A stretch of DNA of 64,000 bases from Flavobacterium sp. DG2-3 (GCF_030730925.1 NZ_JAVAMB010000002.1:407384-471383); one strand, 5' to 3'; counted from the stretch's first letter, positions 28,242 to 37,962 are shown. Translations and numbers: made by a program. The notes: a model not told the origin generated them from the sequence alone.

Positions 28242-29717
28242 CTATTTTTTAGTAAGCTGAGGCAGTTTATAAGTTCCGTTCAGCGCTTCTTCTTTTGGCT
28301 GATACATTCTCAATATCACATAGAATGCGCCATTTGGAGCCGGAAGCCAGTTATCTGTGTTTTTAGGCTTCACATTCTGAATGATAATTTCAAAAGAGCC
28401 GTCATTATTTCTTTTTAAGCCTTTTGAATCTCCTCCAAGTTTATATCGATTTAAATCATTTTGCACCAGCAATTTATTATTGGCATCGTACATCGTAAGA
28501 GACCAGAAAGCATTTACAGGAGGATCTTTTTCAAATTTTATAGAGTAGCTGTTTTTACCGTCAAGCACATTTCCGTCGCTGTCTGTATATCGTATTGGGT
28601 ACATGGCTTCTTTTTCTCCCTGCCCTCCTAGATACGGACCTGCAATCATGGAACGAAGTGCATAATCATAACCAAAATCATCCAATTTGGTTACCCACAT
28701 CCATCCGTTTACTATTTTGGCACTTGACTGGACAGAAGCAATGGTTGTAATCGGCCCTATTAAAGCCGCTTCTTTAAGTCCTTTGAGCTGTGATTTGTTT
28801 AATTTTGAGGGGTCAAATTTTCCTGGTGTAAGACCAATTTTTTCAAACTGCCCTACTAATGCTTTGTCCTGCTCAAAAATCGGGTTTTGAGTCATGACAA
28901 AAGCCAGTTTTTTATAAAATCGCAAAGAATCATTTTTTTCTAAACTTGGCATTGAAGGTAGTGCAGCAGGTGTGCTTTTATTTTTACCGCTAAACTCGCT
29001 CAATGATTTTAAGTGAAACTGATCCTGCAGCGCATGAAGCTTATTTAAATCATCATCTTCAAAAACTCTCAGCCTTCCCCATAGCCAAACTTTTGATGTT
29101 GTGCTTTGTATAACTTTGCTAATGCCAGACGGAAGCGTTCCTTTCCAGCCTGGTGGTACTATAGCAAATTTTCCTGCTTTGGTTCCGGTAGTCCGTCTTC
29201 CGATATAACTGATTAAATTCTGGTACATATCAAAAACATCGACCACATAATAGCGGTCATTAGTATCTGGAGTTTCTAGAATAAACGGTTCTTTAAGATC
29301 CAAAACTGCACTCAGATAAAAAGTATCATTGTTCGCTGTTGGCATATCAGCATCTTTTGCTGTTGGCAGCGCTCTCGCCCATCCTATTTGGTTTAAAGGC
29401 GCTCTATAGCTTGTTGCTGGCTTTGGATTCGGAACATTCACATAATCTCTCATGGTTTCCTCCATACGAACTACAGCATATCCCCACTGGAAAGCGAGAA
29501 CTCCGGCAGTCTGCGAACTATAATAGTCGCCAAAATCTTGAACCTGTGGAGTTGTAGGGATTTCTACTACAGGATCATTCTTTGACGCTACTAAAGCCAA
29601 TATGTCTTGAGTTTTTCCATCTTTTTTCTCAGACGCGGGATCTGAAGACTGTTCTGTTTTTTTATCGCACGAGACAATTGATAAAAAAAGTGCTGCAATT
29701 AAAATAAGATTTTTCAT
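28242..29717 (-). CDS. DUF1254/DUF1214 lipoprotein
   Basis: This 491-residue protein has a lipoprotein signal with lipobox IVSC (Cys17). The N-terminal DUF1254 domain includes GVLAFQWGYAVVRMEETM and LNQIGWARALPTAKDADMPTANNDTFYLSAVLDL (about 75-190). The C-terminal DUF1214 domain includes KDPPVNAFWSLTMYDANNKLLVQNDLNRYKLG and the GAFYVILRMYQPKEEALNGTYKLPQL tail. Proteins of this kind occur widely in environmental bacteria; the enzymatic role is not established. It is monocistronic with a strong terminator. Confidence 0.92.
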   Translation of the reverse strand: MKNLILIAALFLSIVSCDKKTEQSSDPASEKKDGKTQDILALVASKNDPVVEIPTTPQVQDFGDYYSSQTAGVLAFQWGYAVVRMEETMRDYVNVPNPKPATSYRAPLNQIGWARALPTAKDADMPTANNDTFYLSAVLDLKEPFILETPDTNDRYYVVDVFDMYQNLISYIGRRTTGTKAGKFAIVPPGWKGTLPSGISKVIQSTTSKVWLWGRLRVFEDDDLNKLHALQDQFHLKSLSEFSGKNKSTPAALPSMPSLEKNDSLRFYKKLAFVMTQNPIFEQDKALVGQFEKIGLTPGKFDPSKLNKSQLKGLKEAALIGPITTIASVQSSAKIVNGWMWVTKLDDFGYDYALRSMIAGPYLGGQGEKEAMYPIRYTDSDGNVLDGKNSYSIKFEKDPPVNAFWSLTMYDANNKLLVQNDLNRYKLGGDSKGLKRNNDGSFEIIIQNVKPKNTDNWLPAPNGAFYVILRMYQPKEEALNGTYKLPQLTKK

Positions 29718-30076
29718 GGAGATTTTATTTTTAATTAAAAGTAACTCAATTAAGAAAATTTAAAGTAGTGGAATTCTGGTAATTGTGTTTCATATTATAA
29801 CTTGCAACATGAAATCTGAGGAATTTGTGCGATTTTAAAGTTAAAAGCAACAAATTTAGTGTCAGAAGAATTAATTTTTGAATATTAGATTTTGAGTTGA
29901 ATACTCTGAGAACAGATTGTCTCTTTCGTTAAATATCACAAAAAATGTAAGCGATTTACGAGATTAAACAAATGTCGCTTACGCCAAAGCCGAAAAATCC
30001 TTGATTTTCATTGTTTCTTTATAGAGGTATAAAGATTGTAATTCAAAAGAATACGAAATAATAAATTTTTAGAATT
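29718..30076. other. Divergent intergenic region
   Basis: It separates the leftward DUF1254 gene and the rightward SDR gene and must hold both promoters. It is AT-rich. I saw no small gene, repeat or hairpin in it. Confidence 0.45.
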
Positions 30077-30829
30077 ATGAAAACATCAAACAACACAATT
30101 CTCATAACAGGTGGAGGATCTGGAATCGGTCTAGAAATGGCCCGATTATTCTTTAAAGACAACAAAGTAATAATTACGGGAAGAACAGCCGACAAACTCC
30201 AAAAAGCTGCCGAAGAACTACCAAACGTAACCTCAATCGTTGCTGATATTAATAATGCGGCAGATGTTACCAATTTAGTTGCAGAACTTAATGCAAAACA
30301 TTCCAGCTTAAATATTGTGATCAATAATGCCGGTCTTGCTTATTCTTTTCAGCTTACAGATCAGAATGCTGGTGCTTTCGAAAAAGCAAGCGAAGAAATC
30401 ATGACGAATTACCTTTCGATCGTTAGACTGACCGAGAAACTTCTTCCGTTATTGCAGCAAAAGCAAGAAGCGGCGTTTGTGAATGTTTCTTCTATCGCTG
30501 CATTTTCACCAGGAATTGCTGTGCCTGGATACGCAGTCAGCAAAGCAGCTCTGCATTCTTATTCACAGGTGCTGCGCATTTCTCTTGAAAAGCAGGATAA
30601 AAAGCCTATAGTTAAAGTTTTTGAACTGATGCCTCCTTTAGTAAATACATCATTTTCAAAAGATATAGGTGTTCAAAACGGCATTAGTCCGCAAGAAGTT
30701 GCTTTGGAGCTGAAAAAAGCACTAGAAAGCGAAACTTATGAAATTCATGTGGGAGCCACGGCAGATTTTTACAAGTTATATCTTTCATCTCCAGAAACAG
30801 CCTTACAAGTAATGAATGGAGGAAAATAA
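30077..30829 (+). CDS. Short-chain dehydrogenase/reductase (DltE-like)
   Basis: This 250-residue cytosolic oxidoreductase has the SDR cofactor motif TGGGSGIG (11-18), NNAG (83-86), and the catalytic set Ser138/139, Tyr152 and Lys156 (YAVSK). TGRT at 34-37, with Arg after the second strand, suggests NADP(H). The segment after the active site (FELMPPLVNTSF) matches the DltE/YvrA-like subgroup. Substrate unknown. It is monocistronic and ends at a terminator. Confidence 0.92.
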   Translation: MKTSNNTILITGGGSGIGLEMARLFFKDNKVIITGRTADKLQKAAEELPNVTSIVADINNAADVTNLVAELNAKHSSLNIVINNAGLAYSFQLTDQNAGAFEKASEEIMTNYLSIVRLTEKLLPLLQQKQEAAFVNVSSIAAFSPGIAVPGYAVSKAALHSYSQVLRISLEKQDKKPIVKVFELMPPLVNTSFSKDIGVQNGISPQEVALELKKALESETYEIHVGATADFYKLYLSSPETALQVMNGGK

Positions 30830-30839
30830 TAGTATATAA

Positions 30840-30877
30840 AAAAAGAGCCAAACCACATTGCAAGTTTGGCTCTTTTT
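30840..30877 (+). terminator. Terminator after the SDR gene
   Basis: A 14-bp stem (AAAAAGAGCCAAAC with GTTTGGCTCTTTTT) and a 10-base loop, 10 bases after the SDR stop. The right arm ends in a U-tract. Confidence 0.9.
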
Positions 30878-30994
30878 ATTTCCTAATTCGATTTCTATTA
30901 CTGTTTCCTTCCAGACGGCCTTTGGTTCTACAAGTTATATTTATTTAACACCTACAGACCATCTCAGTTTGACATGCCCCTAAGGACCATATAA

Positions 30995-31228
30995 TTAAGC
31001 TTTAACTTCTTCCATTGAGGCACCGAAGTTAATATGCAGCACATTTCCATTTGGCGTAACCAAAGCAGGAACAGATTTAACACCAGCATTTTCAGCTTCT
31101 CCAATTCGGCTTTTATCGTTTCCGAAATGAACCACCTCTACATTTTCTTCTCCAATAAGAGCAATAATATCTTGCTCAGCGCTTACACATACAGGACATC
31201 CTGCGTGGTAAAAAACAGATTTTTTCAT
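30995..31228 (-). CDS. Small thioredoxin/glutaredoxin-fold protein
   Basis: The 77 residues form a minimal thioredoxin fold. The redox pair is in YHAGCPVC (residues 8-15), close to the N-terminus as in glutaredoxin. The cis-proline loop is GVKSVPALV (about 49-57). It has no signal peptide, so it is cytosolic. It could reduce a specific enzyme disulfide or bind a metal. It lies 126 bases downstream of the DapA-like gene on the same strand, not tightly enough to claim an operon. Confidence 0.85.
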   Translation of the reverse strand: MKKSVFYHAGCPVCVSAEQDIIALIGEENVEVVHFGNDKSRIGEAENAGVKSVPALVTPNGNVLHINFGASMEEVKA

Positions 31229-31354
31229 TTTTTTTCTTTTTAATTTTTGACTTTATTGTCAGGACAAATTTAGTTAGGACTCGTAACGGACAGCTGATCC
31301 AGAATGGAGTTAAATCATCCCAATCTGGATCATTTTAAATTCCATAATTTAGAA

Positions 31355-32239
31355 TTAATTTTTGCCCGTAAGCAGCATTCGGGCTAGCTCGGCTGTTTCT
31401 GTTTCGGTCAATGGCTTTAATGGATTTCGTAAATGTCCTCCGTCTTCCCCAAGAATGTTCAGCCCTGCTTTAACGGCCCGAGGAAGCCCTTTTGCTACAA
31501 TGAATTTTAGCAAGTCCAACTGCTTGTAGAAGATCTCACGCGCATTTTCAAGATCATTTTCTTGAATTGCGTTATACAAACTAATATTTAATTCGGGAAT
31601 CAAGTTTGGAGCGGCAGTGCACCATCCTGCAGCACCAGCAGTAAAAGCAGCTAAAGCCAGCGGATTTGATCCATTATAAAATGCAACCTCTTCCCCTAGC
31701 TCCCGTCTTAGATAATGCATGCGCTGTACATCTCCAGTGCTTTCTTTAATCATGGTGACATTAGGGATTTCTAATAATCTTTTAAGCAGTGCTGGAGACA
31801 TATCGACACCGCCTGTTGCTGGATTGTTGTAAGCCATAATCGGAATACCAATTTTTGAAGCTACTGCATCGTAATGCTGCACGATTTCATCATCGGTAAG
31901 TTTCCAGTAGCTCATTGGTATTATCATAACAGCATCAGCGCCTGATTTTTCAGCAAATTGCGCATGATAAATTGTTTTTTCTGTAGTAAGATTTGAAACA
32001 CCAACTAATGTCGGCACACGGCCAGCAACTTGTTTAATAGTAGTTTCGGTGATATTTTCTTTTTCTTCGTCACTCAAATAAGGAAGAACGCCTGTGCTTC
32101 CTAATGGTGCAATGCCATGAGAACCGCTTATAACTAAACGTTCTACAAGGTTTTTAAAAAGTGTAATATCTACTTTCTCATTACTATCGAATGGTGTAAT
32201 CGGATAGGCAATCACGCCTTTAAAAGGAACTTCTTTCAT
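31355..32239 (-). CDS. Dihydrodipicolinate synthase (DapA)/NAL-family aldolase
   Basis: This 294-residue TIM-barrel lyase has Lys165 (MIKESTGD) as the Schiff-base lysine and Tyr137 (MAYNNP) as its partner. GSTG at 47-50 replaces the GTTG of true DapA. The barrel start is GVIAYPITPFDSN. The family cleaves or condenses pyruvate with aldehydes or 2-oxo acids. The GSTG change and the pairing with a cupin gene argue against lysine biosynthesis and for a catabolic aldolase/dehydratase. The cupin gene is 44 bases upstream, so the two probably form one unit. Confidence 0.88.
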   Translation of the reverse strand: MKEVPFKGVIAYPITPFDSNEKVDITLFKNLVERLVISGSHGIAPLGSTGVLPYLSDEEKENITETTIKQVAGRVPTLVGVSNLTTEKTIYHAQFAEKSGADAVMIIPMSYWKLTDDEIVQHYDAVASKIGIPIMAYNNPATGGVDMSPALLKRLLEIPNVTMIKESTGDVQRMHYLRRELGEEVAFYNGSNPLALAAFTAGAAGWCTAAPNLIPELNISLYNAIQENDLENAREIFYKQLDLLKFIVAKGLPRAVKAGLNILGEDGGHLRNPLKPLTETETAELARMLLTGKN

Positions 32240-32283
32240 TTTATGGATTTAAGTAAATGGCTTCTGCAAGCCGTAATAATAGA

Positions 32284-32784
32284 TTAAAGGTCTCTTCCTT
32301 CTTCTTCACGAAGTGCCACACCTAGGTTCTGAAGCTGCGGTGCATTTTCACAAGCAATATATTTGGCAGATTCTGTACTGCTCAAATTTTTATGTCTGTG
32401 CCAAGCCCAAGAAGGAATATATACTGCATCGCCAGCTTTCCATTCTACGCGCTCGTCTTCTACTTCTGTATATCCTTCGCCTTCTATAACATAAAGCACG
32501 GTTTCGTAAGTATGACGGTGTCGGTTCGTCATTTGGTCCGGAAGCAATCCGCCTATTGTAAGACTTACGTTCTTACTTGGCAGATCTACAAAAAATACGG
32601 GATGTTTGCGTTCTGTCGAAAATTGGTCGTGTAAACCAGCAGTTTCTACATTTTTATGAATAAGATGCGAAGGTCTGTGGTATTGCGGTCTTGCAAAAGT
32701 CTGGTGGAAATCTTTTGAACTAAAGTTCTTTTGTTCGCCGTGAATAGTTCTAACGGCTTCTGTGTTTTCATCTAATTTTGACAT
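32284..32784 (-). CDS. Cupin-domain protein
   Basis: This 166-residue protein has a single conserved beta-barrel cupin. The metal-binding first motif is RHRHTYETVLYVIEGEGYTEV (about 86-106) and the second motif is PSWAWHRHKN (about 128-137), together giving the usual His/Glu/His set. The N-terminal 60 residues are an extension with FARPQYHRPSHLIHK. Such cupins are dioxygenases, isomerases or binding proteins for small acids. Co-orientation with the DapA-like aldolase suggests one short catabolic pathway; the substrate is not evident. Confidence 0.85.
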   Translation of the reverse strand: MSKLDENTEAVRTIHGEQKNFSSKDFHQTFARPQYHRPSHLIHKNVETAGLHDQFSTERKHPVFFVDLPSKNVSLTIGGLLPDQMTNRHRHTYETVLYVIEGEGYTEVEDERVEWKAGDAVYIPSWAWHRHKNLSSTESAKYIACENAPQLQNLGVALREEEGRDL

Positions 32785-33143
32785 GCTTTATATATTTATG
32801 TTAGTGCATTATTGCATGGCAAAAATATATCGCAACTGGATCTTCATACTGGCACAGTTTTAATTAATTGAACTAGTCCAGATTAAATTATACATCAGAG
32901 ATAATTTTAAGAAATGGGATAAAACAGATTCTTGAAATACGATAATAGCTGAAAAAAGACATTCTTTATAAAGAACAACTGGAATAGTCACATACTTAAA
33001 AAAACATCTTTTACTTTCGAAAGAATCTCAAAAACAGGTAATTGTACTTATAGTCATACTGAATATTTTCGATACTTTCACATCGGCAAAGGAGAATTGA
33101 GACTGTTTAGATATCAAAAAAATATACTTTAAAATAGCAATAT
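32785..33143. other. Divergent intergenic region
   Basis: It lies between the leftward cupin unit and the rightward Rossmann-fold gene. AT-rich, with no open frame, repeat or clear hairpin seen. It must hold both promoters. Confidence 0.45.
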
Positions 33144-33677
33144 ATGAAAGTAGGAATTATTGGAATCAGTACCGCAACTCTTGATCTATGTACAAGGGCA
33201 GCTGAGGCAGGATTTGAAGTATCAGTAAATGATCCGAGAGGTCATGCCTTGTTTTCACAAGTAATAAGCAGTATCAATGGTAATGTAAAACTATCAGTAA
33301 TAGAACAAACAGCAGATGCTGATATACTTATCGTATCTCTACCATGGGAAAACCTTCAAAAAACATTGCAGCCACTAAACAAAATAGACAATAAAATAAT
33401 TCTCCACACTAACAATTATCTATTCAGCAGTGAAAGTTCTGCTATAGAACCGGCAAAAAAGACGGCGGCTCAAATTATTAGCGGTTTATTTCCACAAGCC
33501 CATATCGTTAAATTGTTTTCTACTTTTAATTTTAACGTTGCCATAGAAAGCAGATTGAGCAAAAATGCACGAATACTATTCAGCGGCGGGAATATAGAGG
33601 TTAAAAAGAATGTACGCTTTTTTTTGGACAAACTTGGTTTTTCTAGTACTGAACTTGTTGAATATAAATCAATTTGA
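33144..33677 (+). CDS. Truncated Rossmann-fold NAD(P)-binding protein (F420-dependent NADP reductase-like)
   Basis: This 177-residue protein begins MKVGIIGISTATLDLCTRAAEAGFEVSV, a Rossmann start in which the usual GxGxxG glycines are partly replaced. The middle (ADADILIVSLPWENLQKTL) matches the NADP-oxidoreductase, coenzyme F420-dependent family. Only the nucleotide-binding domain is present; the helical substrate domain is absent. It is a paralog of the gene at 34394 on the other side of the MEDS gene. A sensor or binding role is more plausible than catalysis. Confidence 0.75.
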   Translation: MKVGIIGISTATLDLCTRAAEAGFEVSVNDPRGHALFSQVISSINGNVKLSVIEQTADADILIVSLPWENLQKTLQPLNKIDNKIILHTNNYLFSSESSAIEPAKKTAAQIISGLFPQAHIVKLFSTFNFNVAIESRLSKNARILFSGGNIEVKKNVRFFLDKLGFSSTELVEYKSI

Positions 33678-33713
33678 AATACTTGATGGAAAACCCGAAA
33701 ATCTTAGTATCAA

Positions 33714-34304
33714 TTACAAAGCTTCTTCATATTTCAGATTTTTACTAATCTTTCCGTCCTTAATCACATAAGGATGAGTACGCAGTATATCTTCAAGCAT
33801 TTCTGGACTGAAACTGTTGGTATCGTACATACAGATTAATGAGCAGGAATGTTTTGGAGTAAGCTGATTTAGGCTAGCCTCATATTCTAATAGTTCATCG
33901 GTTCCTGGTAGGTTTTTGAGAGCCCAGACCATATCTCCACATGCTCTAACACTTTCATAACCAGCTCTTGAAGCTGACAATAAATTGCTCTCTAGCATTT
34001 TATACATCTTTTCGGCAGCAAAAACGCCATCGCTTGTATAGGTGTTTTCTGAAGCAAGCACTTCTAGTTGGCCACTTAACAGTTTTTCAGTTAGAGAAAT
34101 TCCATTATCAGTCAGACAGCGGCAGTGCTCACCATGGCGGCTGCCTTCCAAAATATTTATAACTTTTTCATTCGCTTCCAATCCCTCCATAATATAAGGA
34201 ATGATTACTTCATACTGCTGTTCTTTGGAATCGAAAAAACCGCAAATATGCATTGGAGCTGGCATTGTTTCTCCACATACCGAAAAAGTCGTTTGTCTGT
34301 TCAT
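33714..34304 (-). CDS. MEDS-domain protein (DcmR-like sensory domain)
   Basis: This 196-residue protein has the MEDS layout: AMHICGFFDSKEQQYEVIIPYIMEGLEANEKVINILEG-type opening (about 16-55), then LEVLASENTYTSDGVF, then AGYESVRACGDMVWALKNLPGTDELLEYEASLN with the C-terminal CSLICMYDTNSF. MEDS is the sensory domain of DcmR and of methanogen and methylotroph regulators, where it senses hydrocarbon derivatives. Here there is no DNA-binding domain, so it would act on partners. It sits between two similar Rossmann proteins and near a PAS-LuxR regulator. Confidence 0.85.
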   Translation of the reverse strand: MNRQTTFSVCGETMPAPMHICGFFDSKEQQYEVIIPYIMEGLEANEKVINILEGSRHGEHCRCLTDNGISLTEKLLSGQLEVLASENTYTSDGVFAAEKMYKMLESNLLSASRAGYESVRACGDMVWALKNLPGTDELLEYEASLNQLTPKHSCSLICMYDTNSFSPEMLEDILRTHPYVIKDGKISKNLKYEEAL

Positions 34305-34393
34305 AGCTCAAATATACGTAATACCTATTTTATCACAAAAACTTAAGAATAGGATTTTACATTTTTTTATCTGTTATATTTTATTTTACGTTC

Positions 34394-34924
34394 TTATTTT
34401 GGCATATTCATCCAAATTGCATTAAAATTTAGTTGAATTAAGAGCTGTTCTACCTTATCTCTCACTTTTATATCATTAGTAGCATAAAAAACAGATCGCT
34501 TCGATTCATTTTTAGATGTATTTATTTCAAAGGGAGTAAAAATATCAACGATTGTAGCACTAGGAACTATACCAGCCAATACTTCTGATGATGTATTACT
34601 AGAACTATTTTTAAGAACTACATTTCCATTATCGACAAGATAATTGTGGTAAAAGACTATTTTACCACTCGTTTTAGGAATTTCACTAGCCACCTCTAGC
34701 ATCTTTTCTTTACTTATAAAAAGAATAATTATTTCGCAGCCAGCGGCCTCAGAAAGTGAAACAGATTTGATTTTAGGATGCAAAAATTTAGAAAAATCTC
34801 TAAAAATCATAGGGCACCCTGTCGTGCTTAACAAAACTTCAAATCCAGACAAAACTAGCCTCTCTGCAAAGTCCAAGGAAACTGAATTTAACCCGATAAT
34901 GCCAATACACTGCTTTTTAACCAT
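34394..34924 (-). CDS. Truncated Rossmann-fold NAD(P)-binding protein, paralog of the gene at 33144
   Basis: This 176-residue protein starts with KKQCIGIIGLNSVSLDFAERLVLSGFEVLLS. It lines up with the gene at 33144 in length and layout, including GCEIIILFISKEKMLEVASEIP and the middle KIVFYHNYLVDNG. The fourth-strand and C-terminal regions also match. As in its sister, the dinucleotide glycines are incomplete and the substrate domain is missing. It lies 89 bases upstream of the MEDS gene on the same strand and may be co-transcribed with it. Function unknown. Confidence 0.75.
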   Translation of the reverse strand: MVKKQCIGIIGLNSVSLDFAERLVLSGFEVLLSTTGCPMIFRDFSKFLHPKIKSVSLSEAAGCEIIILFISKEKMLEVASEIPKTSGKIVFYHNYLVDNGNVVLKNSSSNTSSEVLAGIVPSATIVDIFTPFEINTSKNESKRSVFYATNDIKVRDKVEQLLIQLNFNAIWMNMPK

Positions 34925-35114
34925 TTATAAATTTAAATTTTTCAACAATAAGTTTGCCTTTGTAATAGTTATAGTATTAATGCCTTGTATGCAGTATTTC
35001 ACCAAACTATTTTAGCTTAAATTTCAAATTTAAAGACTAAACAATTGTTAAAAAATACCCATTAATGAGTATATTTAGTAAAATTATTTATCTAATTTTA
35101 TCAAAAAAACAGCA

Positions 35115-35879
35115 ATGAATCGTGATCCATTACCTGAGTTAGAGCGAATATGGGGAACTGTGGCAAGGTCTAATGTTTCTGCCGAACCAAATTACAGCAT
35201 AGACTACATTAAAAAAATAGTTGATATTTTTTCGATTGCCGACTATTATTACCTCATCTTTAATTTGGTAACCTCCACCATTGAATATGTTCAAGAAGAT
35301 ATAACGAAGGTTTTAGGATGTTTGCCAGAGGAATTTACAACTGAATATTCTTTTGTGAATATTCATCCCGATGATGTTTCTTTTTTCTTAAATGTGCAGA
35401 ATACTGCTATGAAATTCTTTTCTCAAATTCAGCCTGAGAAATCATCAAAATACAAAATGAGATACGATTACAGGCTTAAACACACTGATGGAAGCTATAG
35501 ACGCATTTTGCAGCAAGTTTATAATATTCAGTCTTCTCCAGAAGGAGGCGCATTAAGAGTTTTATCTGTTCATACTGATATTACCCATTTAAAGACCAGC
35601 ACCAAATCGGTTCTTTCCTTTATTGGGTTAGACGGTGAGCCATCGTTTATTGATGTAGAATTGCAATCTGCTTTTAAACCTACAAAGCCCATATTAACCA
35701 AGAGAGAAAAAGAAATATTAAAAAATCTGATTGAAGGGCATAACAGTAAAACGCTATCAGAAAAACTATTCTTAAGCGTTGAAACCATCAACACACACAG
35801 ACGAAATATTTTAAGAAAAACAAAAACAAAAAACACTTCTGAAGTTATTTGTAAGGCACTAAGGGAAGGCTGGCTGTAA
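35115..35879 (+). CDS. PAS-domain LuxR-family response regulator
   Basis: This 254-residue protein has an N-terminal PAS_3 domain (about 30-155): VQEDITKVLGCLPEEFTTEYSFVNIHPDDVSFFLN and the PAC part DYRLKHTDGSYRRILQQV. The LuxR domain occupies about 190-254, with LTKREKEILKNLIEGHNSKTLSEKLFLSVETINTHRRNILRKTKTKN. The sensor is cytosolic and there is no receiver. The gene is divergent from the Rossmann gene at 34394 and probably controls the cluster of Rossmann and MEDS genes, which is inference from position. Confidence 0.9.
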   Translation: MNRDPLPELERIWGTVARSNVSAEPNYSIDYIKKIVDIFSIADYYYLIFNLVTSTIEYVQEDITKVLGCLPEEFTTEYSFVNIHPDDVSFFLNVQNTAMKFFSQIQPEKSSKYKMRYDYRLKHTDGSYRRILQQVYNIQSSPEGGALRVLSVHTDITHLKTSTKSVLSFIGLDGEPSFIDVELQSAFKPTKPILTKREKEILKNLIEGHNSKTLSEKLFLSVETINTHRRNILRKTKTKNTSEVICKALREGWL

Positions 35880-35943
35880 AATTTACTTTAAATTAATTTA
35901 TCTTTTGAGATTCTCCCTTGGATTTTTTTAGTTAGCTTATCTA

Positions 35944-37962
35944 TTATTCCATATTATTTTGTGCTAGCCAATTATAAATTTCGGTTTGTGCACGCCTTGG
36001 TTTGACAGTGCTCAAAACTTCCAATTCATTGTTTCCTTCCTTATTTATGGTTCTTCTTTTTGTATTATCTTCCAACTGCAATTGAATGATGGCATTAATT
36101 TCTTCAATCTGTTTTTCGTCATACAACGGAAAAGCCACTTCAATTCTCCTGTTTAGATTTCGGCTCAACATATCAGCAGACGACAAGTAAATTTTTTCTT
36201 TACCATTATTCGCAAATCTGTAAATTCTAGAATGTTCCAAAAACATATCTACAATTCTGTATATTTTTATGTTTTCAGAGATATTTTCAATTCCTGGCAA
36301 CAGGGTGCAAATTCCGCGCACGATCAATGTTACTTTCACACCTGCCTTTCCAGCTTCAATAAGTTTATCAATAATTTCTCTTTCATCCACTCCATTTACT
36401 TTTAAAAATACAGCGGCCTCTTTTCCCTTTTTCTTGTTTTCTATTTCAGTGTTTATTAGTTCTAGCAACCTTTCTTTCATATTAAAGCCCGCTGCCAGAA
36501 TATGTTTGGGTTCTCCTGTTTTCTTCTTGGTTTTTAAAAACGCAAATACCTTTTTTAGATCATCTGTATATTTTTTTTCTGAGGTAAAAAAGCCAAAATC
36601 AGAGTAAACATTGGCAGTGCTTTCATTAAAGTTCCCTGTTGACAAATAATTATAGTGCTTTTTATTTCCGTATTTATCTTTCATTGTCACCATGGCCACT
36701 TTAGCATGAACCTTTAAATTGGGCATGCTTTGAATAATTTTTATGCCGGCATTTTTCATTTCTCGCGACCAGAATAAATTATTATACTCATCAAATCGTG
36801 CTTTTACCTCCACAAAAACGGTTACTTTTTTGCCATTCTTTGCCGCACTTATTAAAGCATTTGCAATTAAGGACTGCGATGAAATTCTATATAAAGTAAT
36901 TTTGATCTCAAGAACGTTTTTATTAATGGCTGCTTGATTAAAAAACTGAAGCACATAATAATACGATTGATACGGAAAATGAAGCAGCTGATTTTGCTTG
37001 TCTATCACTTCAAAAATTGATTTCTTGCTTTCAAAAGGCAAATGTTTGAGTCCTGGATAATTTGTTCCCTGAAGATTTGGTTTAACAGGATTTGGGAACT
37101 TGAACAAATCATACATATTATGATGGGTTCCGCCTTTTATCATTTCTTCTTTTTTAAGACGGAAAGCTTTTTTACATACAGAAATGGTTTCTGCATCCAT
37201 GTTGGAATCATACAGAAATCTTGTTGAAGAACCTCGTTTTCGTTCTTCGATTTTGGCTTCAATTTTGGCTATTAAATCTCCTGAATTTTCATCTTCTATC
37301 AAATAATTTTCATCTCGGTTCAGCTTAATCGCATTGCACGAAACTACTTTTCCAGAAGGAAAAATCAGAGACATACAATTCTTTATTATAGTATCAATTG
37401 AAATAATATAATGGGTATCTCCCAGACTTTGCAATTGTTTGTATCGATCCAATTTGTCCGAAGGAATATTTAAATAAGCATAATTATAATTTCCTGAAGC
37501 ATCCTTTAGTTTAACCAAAAAATATAAGCTTCGGTTATTTAGGAAATAGGTTTTAGGCTGGTTCAAAGAAATATAAACCACCTGAATATAGGATAAGATT
37601 ATGCTTTTAAAATAATATTCGATCTCTTGAAGATGTTCTTCTGAAAGTTCTTGATTTTCATAATATACAATATTATTTGCGGCCAATTCTGGCAATATTG
37701 AATTCTTCCAGATGGCTCCAAATCTATTTTGCTGTACGTTTACTTCTGTTAGAATTTTATCTAGCAAGTCTTTATTTTTCTTAGAATTTTTGATCAGCAG
37801 TTTTCTGATTTTAACCCTGAAAAATTCGTCCAAATTAGAAGAATGAATGGCTAAAAACTTGATTCTTTCGTATAATGAATTATTCTGGTCATCGGCTTCT
37901 TCCAAAATACAATTATTGAAAGAAAGCCATGAAATTTCTGAAGGTATAAGATAGTTTTGCAC
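35944..37962 (-). CDS. ppk1: Polyphosphate kinase 1
   Basis: It reversibly makes inorganic polyphosphate from ATP. The 672-residue protein starts with the N domain LIPSEISWLSFNNCILEEADDQ and LAIHSSNLDEFFRVKIRKL. The catalytic phospholipase-D-like domains carry NLKVHAKVAMVT, whose His is the phosphorylated residue in the family. They also carry YNYLSTGNFNESTANVYSDFGFFT and, in the second, LEHSRIYRFANNGKEKIYLSSADMLSRNLNRRIEV. Length is typical. It is monocistronic, converging on the PAS-LuxR gene. Confidence 0.96.
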   Translation of the reverse strand: MQNYLIPSEISWLSFNNCILEEADDQNNSLYERIKFLAIHSSNLDEFFRVKIRKLLIKNSKKNKDLLDKILTEVNVQQNRFGAIWKNSILPELAANNIVYYENQELSEEHLQEIEYYFKSIILSYIQVVYISLNQPKTYFLNNRSLYFLVKLKDASGNYNYAYLNIPSDKLDRYKQLQSLGDTHYIISIDTIIKNCMSLIFPSGKVVSCNAIKLNRDENYLIEDENSGDLIAKIEAKIEERKRGSSTRFLYDSNMDAETISVCKKAFRLKKEEMIKGGTHHNMYDLFKFPNPVKPNLQGTNYPGLKHLPFESKKSIFEVIDKQNQLLHFPYQSYYYVLQFFNQAAINKNVLEIKITLYRISSQSLIANALISAAKNGKKVTVFVEVKARFDEYNNLFWSREMKNAGIKIIQSMPNLKVHAKVAMVTMKDKYGNKKHYNYLSTGNFNESTANVYSDFGFFTSEKKYTDDLKKVFAFLKTKKKTGEPKHILAAGFNMKERLLELINTEIENKKKGKEAAVFLKVNGVDEREIIDKLIEAGKAGVKVTLIVRGICTLLPGIENISENIKIYRIVDMFLEHSRIYRFANNGKEKIYLSSADMLSRNLNRRIEVAFPLYDEKQIEEINAIIQLQLEDNTKRRTINKEGNNELEVLSTVKPRRAQTEIYNWLAQNNME

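Noticed and set aside
30043..30324. Minus-strand 93-codon frame at the start of the SDR gene
   Set aside because: It overlaps the well-supported SDR cofactor-binding region in the opposite direction.
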